Below, one piece after another: positions 58,294 to 64,000 of a stretch of 64,000 nt of DNA. The position numbers and the translations under genes were made by a program. The notes beneath the pieces are model-generated. The model saw only the letters and a list, made by a program, of their open reading frames with translations, did no database searches and was not told where the DNA came from. Position 1 is the stretch's first letter; each line of letters starts with the position of its first letter. Source of the DNA: Actinomycetota bacterium (lineage in GTDB: Bacteria; Actinomycetota; Thermoleophilia; Solirubrobacterales; 70-9); assembly GCA_018268575.1 (NCBI GenBank), contig JAFDWF010000166.1, forward strand, positions 1-64,000, written 5' to 3'.

Positions 58294-59424
58294 CTAGCCC
58301 GTGCAGCCGTGGTAGGCGGGCCCGTAGCCCTTCAGTTCACGGGCCAGCCACCGGGCGATCGTCGATAGGTCTTCGGCTCCGGCCGGATAGCTGCCTGATT
58401 CGTCGATGGCGATCATCGCGACGGCGATGCCGCCTTCCTTGCTCTGAACGAATCCCGACTGGCGCACCAGGTAGCCACCGCCGGCTTCGGTGTCGGGGCC
58501 CCAACCACCCTTCATCCCCACGCGTGGGCTCGACGGGAAGGCGGCCTGCCCGAGTCCCCAGCGCTGTTCTCCGATCACGTTTTCCATCAGGCCCTCGATG
58601 TAGGAGGTGCCGGGCACCCTGCAGGTGGCGAGCCCGTGGTAGAAGCGCACCGCTTCGCCCACCGGCCAATCGGTCTGGCCGTAGGTGGACACCGCTCCGG
58701 CAGGCGGCGGTGCGGTTGCGACCACGGTGCTCCCGCTGCTGCCTTCGTGGATCGTCTCCCCCACGGCCGCGCTGGCGCCGTCGAGGCCTCCCTGGCGCCC
58801 TTCGATCGTGTGGAAGAGGGCAGCGGCGTCTTCGTTGTCGGAGGCGGTGATCGCGCCCTCAGCCCAGGCTTCTTCTTCGGGCCCCAACGATCCGCCCTGT
58901 TCCTTCAGCACCGTGGAGAGGATCGCCGGCTTGATCGAGCTCCAGGCATGACCCGACCCGAGCAGGCTTCCGAATTCGGTCACTTCTTCGGAACCCAGCG
59001 GCTCGACCGCGAGGCCGACCTGAGCGCCGAGGCCCGCCGCCATCGCTTCGAACGACGAATGTGCGCCGGGCCCAAGGAGCCTGCCCCCGCCCCCGCCGCT
59101 CACCGACTGGCCCGTGTTTTCTTCGGCTTCCTTCTTGGTCAGCGAGCTGGCCGCGGGAGCCTTGGCGCGTTCGTGACTGGGGATCACGTCGGTCATGTGC
59201 TGTTCGTCAGGGTGCTGCTTGCGCGGCGAGGTCTTGGTGATGACCACCGTCTTCGCCGCCTCGGTAGAGCTCCCGCCGCTGCGCGAGGCGAAGATGGCGA
59301 TCGCGGCTCCGAGGCCTGCCGCGACGATGAGGACGGCGACGATCGTCGCCCATCCGGGCGTACCACCTCCGTCGTCCCAGAAGCGATCTTCCTGGCGCCT
59401 GCCACGGGGGTCCTGGTAGCTCAT
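58294..59424 (-). CDS. Membrane-anchored class A beta-lactamase-like protein
   Basis: 376 aa from ATG 59424. One N-terminal membrane helix (ATIVAVLIVAAGLGAAIAIF) is followed by a linker and a serine-hydrolase domain with SSIK (SxxK) in HAWSSIKPAIL, SDN in ITASDNEDAA and KGG in VGMKGGWGPD. The three motifs are in the order and spacing of penicillin-recognising enzymes. Whether it hydrolyses beta-lactams or peptidoglycan peptides cannot be told. Convergent with the 57879 gene, ends 1 base apart. Confidence 0.8.
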   Translation of the reverse strand: MSYQDPRGRRQEDRFWDDGGGTPGWATIVAVLIVAAGLGAAIAIFASRSGGSSTEAAKTVVITKTSPRKQHPDEQHMTDVIPSHERAKAPAASSLTKKEAEENTGQSVSGGGGGRLLGPGAHSSFEAMAAGLGAQVGLAVEPLGSEEVTEFGSLLGSGHAWSSIKPAILSTVLKEQGGSLGPEEEAWAEGAITASDNEDAAALFHTIEGRQGGLDGASAAVGETIHEGSSGSTVVATAPPPAGAVSTYGQTDWPVGEAVRFYHGLATCRVPGTSYIEGLMENVIGEQRWGLGQAAFPSSPRVGMKGGWGPDTEAGGGYLVRQSGFVQSKEGGIAVAMIAIDESGSYPAGAEDLSTIARWLARELKGYGPAYHGCTG

Positions 59425-59753
59425 CCGGACCGCGACGATATAGGCGGGGCCAGAGGCATGACACCTACGACAAAGGTAGAGCCGGCCTTGCAATGGGACA
59501 GGGCCGCCTGCCAGGACTGCGCCTTCGTGAGCGCCAGGAGGGAGTCCCCTGTGAGGCGGCCGAACAGATCGTCCTCGAGGTGAACGCCCCGGTGATCAGC
59601 GACAAGCCGCTGCACCCCATCGCCGGGTTCAACGGTCAGGTCAGGTTCAAATCCGGCCGCCCGATCCAGTACCGGCGCGGGCGACAGACGATCCGCACGC
59701 CGATCTCCAACTTCCCCTCGCCGGCGTGGCCCTTGTCGCCGAGCACCGTCCAA
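59425..59753. other. 329-bp stretch, no supported gene
   Basis: A minus-strand frame of 110 codons could start at TTG 59753, overlapping the amidase stop, and contains LTVEPGDGVQRLVADHRGVH, but no start, RBS or domain supports it. The plus strand shows GGTTCAAATCC at 59643, resembling a T-loop, but no tRNA folds around it. Confidence 0.4.
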
Positions 59754-60665
59754 CTAGTTGCGGGAGAGGAAGACGACGATCCCGGCGGCGAGAGCGTCGG
59801 CCAACTTCCGCCGGTAGGCCGGGTCCTCGAGCTTCGCCGCCTCTTCGGGTTCGCGCATGTTGCCGAGCTCGACCAGGACCGCGGGCTCCTTGGCGAGGTT
59901 GAGGCCCGCGAGGTCGGAGCGTTCGTCGAGCCCGTCTTCCCCGACGTAGTCGGCGGGCGGCACTCCGGCTTCCACCAGCGCGTTCCTCTCTGCTTCGGCG
60001 AGCTGCAACGAGGGCGCGACCATCCCCGGCGCCACCGATTCCGCCGCCGAGGGGTGGATGACGTCGAAGCCGTGGGCGCCTTCGGCAAGGTTGCCGTCGG
60101 CATGGATCGCCAGGTCCACGGAAGCGTGGGCGCGGTTGGCGATCCCGGCACGTTCGTCGACGCAGGGCCCGACGCCTTGGTTCGAGTGGCGCGTCAGCAC
60201 CACCCTCGCCCCCAGTTCCTTCAGTCGGGGGACCAGGTCCTGTGCGACGTCCCAGTTGAACTGGGCCTCGGTGAGGGAACCATCGTCGGTCTCGGTGCCG
60301 GTCGTGTTGCATGGCTTGGTCGTCCCGTTCGCGCCCGCCGGGACCGGCCGGGCGATCGCTTCCGGGTGGGTGAAGTTGCCGCCGTTGTGGCCGGGGTCGA
60401 CGCTGATCGTCTTCCCCTCGAGGGGAAGGCTCTTGCGCGGCGGCGTCTTGGTCGCTGGCGGCATCTGCTTCGGCGTGGCCGACTTGGTCGGCACCCTCGT
60501 CACGGGTTCCTGGCGCGCCGGCAACTGCGCCGGGTGCACGACCTTGATCACGCGGGTGACGGTGGAGTTGCCGCCGTCGCTGCCGCCGCCGAGTGCCGCG
60601 TCGACCACCACGGCGGTCAGCGCGCAGACGAGAAGCGCGAGCAGCCCCAGCTTCCATTTCGTCAT
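59754..60665 (-). CDS. N-acetylmuramoyl-L-alanine amidase (Amidase_3)
   Basis: 303 aa. N-terminal signal/anchor (LGLLALLVCALTAVVVDAAL), then a Pro/Thr-rich linker to about 85. Zinc and catalytic residues of AmiC/CwlM-type amidases: VDPGHNGGN (His), EAQFNWD (Glu), IHADGN (His) and VELGNMREPEE (catalytic Glu). It cleaves the peptide stem from peptidoglycan at the cell surface. Confidence 0.88.
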   Translation of the reverse strand: MTKWKLGLLALLVCALTAVVVDAALGGGSDGGNSTVTRVIKVVHPAQLPARQEPVTRVPTKSATPKQMPPATKTPPRKSLPLEGKTISVDPGHNGGNFTHPEAIARPVPAGANGTTKPCNTTGTETDDGSLTEAQFNWDVAQDLVPRLKELGARVVLTRHSNQGVGPCVDERAGIANRAHASVDLAIHADGNLAEGAHGFDVIHPSAAESVAPGMVAPSLQLAEAERNALVEAGVPPADYVGEDGLDERSDLAGLNLAKEPAVLVELGNMREPEEAAKLEDPAYRRKLADALAAGIVVFLSRN

Positions 60666-60772
60666 CGGGTCACCGTTCCGCCGAGCCTGTCATATGGCGG
60701 TGAATTGCTCTTCTCGACGCTCGGTGGAAGGTCAGACCCGACTGAAGCGCCTCTCTCGGCGGCGGATTTGCC

Positions 60773-61162
60773 TCAGATGTCCGAGTAGGCGGCGACCCTT
60801 CGACCCTTCGTGCAGCTTCCTCCTCCGGTGCCGGAAAAGCATCTCCAGCCCGGAAAGCGCTTCAACAAGACGACCTGGGGACCGTGACGGCGATGGACTT
60901 CCACCTGCCCGCTGGGTGGCCCGAGCCAGTAGTCCTTTTGGATCCGCCTCGCCTTGGCACAGCTGACGTCCTTGGCGAAGACCTGGATCTTGTACTCGGC
61001 GCGAAAGCTCCCACATGGCTTGTACCCCGGGCCCCAGTCCGACGCGCTGGTCGCCGAGCTCCCGGCCGGCACCGCCAGCCACAGGGCCAGCAGTGCCAAT
61101 GCCGCCGTCGCAGCCCGCACACGGGTTCGCCTCGGAAGATCGGTGCCGGACCGCAGGCTCAC
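60773..61162 (-). CDS. Small secreted VSC-family protein, GWRC subgroup
   Basis: 129 aa from GTG 61162, overlapping the upstream stop (GTGA). Signal TAALALLALWLAVPAGSSA. Mature: CGSFRAEYKIQVFAKDVSCA, RRIQKDYWLG, LLKRFPGWRCFSGTGGGSC and TKGRRVAAYS. Close to the 52269 protein. Second gene of an operon with 61159-62196. Confidence 0.7.
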   Translation of the reverse strand: MSLRSGTDLPRRTRVRAATAALALLALWLAVPAGSSATSASDWGPGYKPCGSFRAEYKIQVFAKDVSCAKARRIQKDYWLGPPSGQVEVHRRHGPQVVLLKRFPGWRCFSGTGGGSCTKGRRVAAYSDI

Positions 61163-62196
61163 GCGCAGGCCACCTTGGCGCGAGCCTTTGCGCGACGGAG
61201 CTTCGCGTGGAGGGTCCTGGCGCGACGGTGGAGCTTCACCCGCTCGATCCCCCGGGCCTCCTGCCAATGCGCCGCCGTGCGGTGATAGAGGCGCCCGATC
61301 ACCCGCACCCGTGACTTGGCCTTCTTGCACGCCTTATGAAGCGGCTTCTTGACCACGGGGGGTGCCGGTGGTGGTGGCGGTTCTGAGACCTTGGCGCGGG
61401 TCACCGGCGTTTCGACCGCCTGATATTCGCCGTCGGCTCCTCGCCCGCCGATGAAGCTCGCGCTCTTCTTGTAGACGCTTTCCGGGAGGGCGAGCTGGAA
61501 TGCGACGTTTCCGCCGGCGCTGGTGCCCGTGTAGGTCGCCGTCCCTCCCCCGGTCCACCGGACCGTCAACCCGAACGTCAGGCCATCAGGAGCCGGTGAG
61601 CCGTCGGACTTGGTGACCGAGGCGCTGACGATTCCGTTCGCGGGCACTTCGGTGAACGGGGCGAGGGTCATGCTCAGGTAGTGGCGGGGCTGTTCGACCG
61701 TGAAGTTGTACTGGAAAGTTTCCTGGGTCCCTTCCCCGACGCCGGTGGAGGCGCGGCTGACGAACTCGAGATAGCTGCTGCCGCCGGCGTCGCTGTCCTG
61801 GACCGTCACCGAGGAGGCCGCGGTTCCGCTGCCCGACAATTCGAAGCCTCTTTCCCTTCGTTCGAACAGTTCGCCCCAGTTGCTGTCGTTCACACCCTGG
61901 ACGAAGTACATGTACACGGGGAAGGAGCCGGACTTGGTCGGGACGCTCTGCCAGTTGACGACCAACTGGTCCCGGGTGCTGACTGCAGGGACGCGCCAGA
62001 ATGAAACCTCGTACCCGCCCGCACTGAGGTAGTTGGCGTTTTCCTTGTGATTGTCGAGTTCGCCCACGTAATGCTGGCCCCATCCGATCGTCGCCGCTTC
62101 GCTCGGCTTCTTGCCGCCTCCCTGGAAGTTGGCCTGTGCCGAGGACGTCGCGACCAGGGACACCAAGAGCACGACCACGACCGGTATCTTCTTCAT
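61159..62196 (-). CDS. Secreted beta-rich protein of unknown function
   Basis: 345 aa from ATG 62196 with GAGGAGGTCC upstream. Signal KKIPVVVVLLVSLVATSSAQ. Two beta-sandwich-like parts (about 35-185 and 190-260), then Pro-rich PPPPPAPP and a basic Cys-containing tail (KKPLHKACKKAKSRVRV...). The tail resembles the Lys/Arg ends of other secreted proteins here. No family assigned. Coupled to the VSC gene downstream. Confidence 0.65.
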   Translation of the reverse strand: MKKIPVVVVLLVSLVATSSAQANFQGGGKKPSEAATIGWGQHYVGELDNHKENANYLSAGGYEVSFWRVPAVSTRDQLVVNWQSVPTKSGSFPVYMYFVQGVNDSNWGELFERRERGFELSGSGTAASSVTVQDSDAGGSSYLEFVSRASTGVGEGTQETFQYNFTVEQPRHYLSMTLAPFTEVPANGIVSASVTKSDGSPAPDGLTFGLTVRWTGGGTATYTGTSAGGNVAFQLALPESVYKKSASFIGGRGADGEYQAVETPVTRAKVSEPPPPPAPPVVKKPLHKACKKAKSRVRVIGRLYHRTAAHWQEARGIERVKLHRRARTLHAKLRRAKARAKVACA

Positions 62197-62787
62197 CGAC
62201 TGGACCTCCTCGTTCTCGCCGACGCCATCCGTCGACTTCGGATGCTCCCCTGACGGGCGTCAATCTACGGGCAGGGCACGACCGGGAAGGAGTGGAACGG
62301 CTCGCTTCTGCGACTATTAGTCGAGAGCGATGCCTGATATTGCGGAGTGGCAACGTCGACCTCGCTCGACACCGCACATCGAAGGCTGATCAACGCCAGC
62401 CGACTTCGCGGATCCTGATCCAGTCGATCCTCACTGTCCGACTGGGGCGTTTCGCCCTCGGTGTCGAGCGCGTCGATGCGCCTGACGGGGTGCATGCAGG
62501 CGACGACCCTGTCGGGGATGGCGTAACCGTCAGGGACTTCCGCCGTCCCAGGAGGCGACGAAGAAGGCGCTCCCGACCGGCACCAAGCTCGGTGACGCCA
62601 GGGAAGAAGGCGATGACCCAACGATCCAAGGACCCTGCCGAAGAAACGAACACCCTGAGCCACACGGGCAAAGGGACGGCTCAGGACCACGGCTCAGGGT
62701 CGGTGGTCAAGAAGACGAACGAGTTGACCTCGAGCGGGCCTCCTGCCTAGGATGCGCGAGTCGATCGAGGCCTTGGGAAGGAGCCCG
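62197..62787. other. 591-bp gap without a supportable gene
   Basis: Frames on both strands lack starts with RBS and recognised motifs. The stretch separates divergent genes and must hold the promoters of both. Nothing repeat-like was noticed. Confidence 0.4.
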
Positions 62788-63273
62788 GTGAAGTTCAGGG
62801 CGGTAATCGCGGTTCTGGCGGTCTGGGCCACCCCGGGCATCATCTCCCCGGGATTGACGGCAGCCGCGTCCCGTCCGCCCAAGACGCGGGTGCTCGTGAC
62901 CACCAGGTGCTCGCCCGGCTGCGGCGCTTCCGTCGGCGTGTACAAGGTCAGTCCGAGGCACATCTACCTGAGCGACGACTTCGGCGGTACCCTCACCCTC
63001 CGCTGGTCGAGTTGGCACATGCGCTCGGCCACCGGTGAGGGCTCCTCCTACGCGGCACTGGCGGGAGGACACATAACCGCCCACGTCCGGGTGTCCCTGG
63101 GAGAGTGGGCCAATGGCGAATTCCTCTACATGGGTATCCGATTCACCCACGTTCGGAACCATGACTCGACGACGGGCAGCGTCAGGCCGATGCGGAACCA
63201 CTACGAGAAGCTGGGTGAGAAGTTCGACGAAGACGGGCAGCCTGCCTGGCTTCCCCTGGATCAACTCGGCTGA
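62788..63273 (+). CDS. Small secreted protein, W-S-S-W type
   Basis: 161 aa from GTG 62788 with AAGGAGCCC ahead (ATG 62752 is the longer option). Signal FRAVIAVLAVWATPGIIS. Mature: TTRCSPGCGASVGVYKVSPR, then TLRWSSWHMRSATGEGSSYA and WANGEFLYMGIRF. The central W.SW..A.G.G strand is shared with the 50990 and 51829 proteins. Unknown function. Confidence 0.6.
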   Translation: MKFRAVIAVLAVWATPGIISPGLTAAASRPPKTRVLVTTRCSPGCGASVGVYKVSPRHIYLSDDFGGTLTLRWSSWHMRSATGEGSSYAALAGGHITAHVRVSLGEWANGEFLYMGIRFTHVRNHDSTTGSVRPMRNHYEKLGEKFDEDGQPAWLPLDQLG

Positions 63274-63320
63274 GGCGCCGCACGGGAGGGCGGTGCAGGC
63301 CCTTGGATCTCCCATGAGCA

Positions 63321-63752
63321 TCAGAAGCGACGCCCGGCCCCGTAGTCGATGTAGGTATCGCCGCTCGAGGAGGACCACAGGGGGTGGTAGTTCCAGCCTT
63401 CGCCGTCCGGCCGCGACACGTAGCAGCCGAAGATCCGGCCCCTGAATTTCACCTCGGTGTTGTTCGGGCCGCCATAAGGCGCCGAGTGAGGGATGAAGCG
63501 GCGCATCACCGCGCGGGCTGCGGAGCAACTGTGCGACACGTCACCACGAGCTTCGGCGATGTCCACCTTCTGCCGCTTCCCCTTCGCATGGATCGCGCCG
63601 CAAGCCTTGACGATCGGAGGTCGCGTGGCGGCGGCGACGGGCGTGGTGGCGAGCAGGCCCAGGGGGCCGACAAGGGTGAGGCATGCCAAGACGAGTCGCC
63701 GGAGACCTCTTGCCGCCACGTCACCGGGTTCGCGCAGCGTCCCGTGGTTCAT
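63321..63752 (-). CDS. Secreted Cys protein, distant VSC relative
   Basis: 143 aa from ATG 63752, overlapping the previous stop. Signal RLVLACLTLVGPLGLLATTP. Mature: KACGAIHAKGKRQKVDIAEA, DVSHSCSAARAVMRRFI and RGRIFGCYVSRPDGEGW. The S-C-x-x-A-R-x-V-x-R-R pattern after a beta strand recalls the VSC core. Coupled to the partial upstream gene. Confidence 0.55.
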   Translation of the reverse strand: MNHGTLREPGDVAARGLRRLVLACLTLVGPLGLLATTPVAAATRPPIVKACGAIHAKGKRQKVDIAEARGDVSHSCSAARAVMRRFIPHSAPYGGPNNTEVKFRGRIFGCYVSRPDGEGWNYHPLWSSSSGDTYIDYGAGRRF

Positions 63753-64000
63753 GCTCGTGCCCGGCAATGCACCGCGCCACCGACGGTGTCGTACGCGCTG
63801 ATGTCGGTAGGTATCTGAGCCATCAGTGATGGTTCGACCTGCCTGATCCATAGGCAGCGGTACACATGCCGCGTGCCGACCGGCGCCCATCCCTCGTCGT
63901 AGACGACGAACGACGCGCCGGATTCGATGCAGTCGGAGCCGTCGCTTGGGGCGCCGTCGGGACACGCCACCGCAGTCGCGCGTCCGTGCGCCGTCGGGGC
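63749..64000 (-). CDS. Partial protein running off the right end
   Basis: The frame is open from the window edge to TGA at 63749 and overlaps the next start by 4 bases. The visible 83 residues include ACPDGAPSDGSDCIESGASF, FVVYDEGWAPVGTRHVYRCL and VHCRARA, with several Cys, probably the C-terminal part of a secreted protein in the same operon. Its start lies outside. Confidence 0.45.
   Translation of the reverse strand, partial: APTAHGRATAVACPDGAPSDGSDCIESGASFVVYDEGWAPVGTRHVYRCLWIRQVEPSLMAQIPTDISAYDTVGGAVHCRARA

Noticed and set aside
59590-59670. T-loop-like GGTTCAAATCC followed by a CCA-like end, suggesting a tRNA.
   Set aside because: The T-stem does not pair, and no matching acceptor or anticodon arm lies upstream.
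59421-59753. Minus-strand ORF of 110 codons between the amidase and the beta-lactamase-like gene.
   Set aside because: Needs a TTG start, has no ribosome-binding site, and no recognisable domain. Kept only as an unexplained gap.

Overview
The window looks like chromosomal DNA from a high-GC Gram-positive bacterium, most likely an actinomycete of the class Thermoleophilia. This is an inference from very high GC, frequent GTG starts, many small secreted Cys-containing proteins, winged-helix genes with the EHFYR ending, and kinase/FHA genes of actinobacterial type. No rRNA, CRISPR array or replication origin was seen. The only intact RNA gene is tRNA-Sec.

Layout. 0-7.5 kb: tail of an IS3 transposase, two lipoproteins, small secreted proteins, a CAP-domain protein, a metallophosphatase, and two diverged copies of a ~340 bp repeat that each carry the 5' half of a tRNA-Arg(CCU). 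7.5-19.6 kb: a sulfur oxidation and trafficking island (two sulfide:quinone-oxidoreductase-like flavoproteins, DsrC/TusE-like, DsrE2, two TauE/SafE exporters, a rhodanese-persulfide dioxygenase fusion, a rhodanese, an ArsR regulator with an MMPL/YgaP-like operon). Three promoters in it share an operator-like motif. 20-23 kb: unrecognised membrane/propeller genes, then an acyl-carrier-like ORF overlapping a winged helix. 23.8-24.8 kb: a complete IS982-type element that supplies the stop codon of a neighbouring lipoprotein. 25.4-28.4 kb: a compact operon resembling the mauE-mauD-mauA part of methylamine dehydrogenase clusters, ending in a 17-cysteine exported protein. 28.6-33 kb: complete selenocysteine machinery, selA-selB-tRNA-Sec on one strand and selD plus a rhodanese on the other. 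33-35 kb: decayed genes (IS630, two winged helices, a methyltransferase). 35-41 kb: PAP2 phosphatase, a second diverged copy of the TauE-Lgt-small membrane protein cassette first seen at 9.8-12.0 kb, and a two-component system. 41-45 kb: truncated membrane protein, VapBC remnant, CHAP hydrolase with a frameshift, complete IS1595-type element. 45-60 kb: unknown ORF, GNAT protein, two Ser/Thr kinases, an ABCG-type transporter with two FHA domains, beta-lactamase-like protein, cell-wall amidase and cutinase. 48-64 kb also holds many secreted proteins of two recurring small families.

Functional picture. The sulfur island would oxidise sulfide/persulfide, pass sulfane sulfur through DsrE/DsrC/rhodanese carriers and export the product by TauE, with induction by the ArsR protein. 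The sel genes make Sec-tRNA for selenoproteins encoded elsewhere, since no in-frame UGA gene was found here. The kinase next to the FHA-ABC transporter suggests phospho-dependent control of export at the envelope. The MauE/MauD-like genes are probably devoted to disulfide formation in the Cys-rich protein beside them.

Several otherwise intact genes carry single-base frameshifts (16.7, 17.7, 18.1, 36.3, 42.8 kb). They could be real decay or residual assembly errors, so those genes are reported as frameshifted rather than dead.
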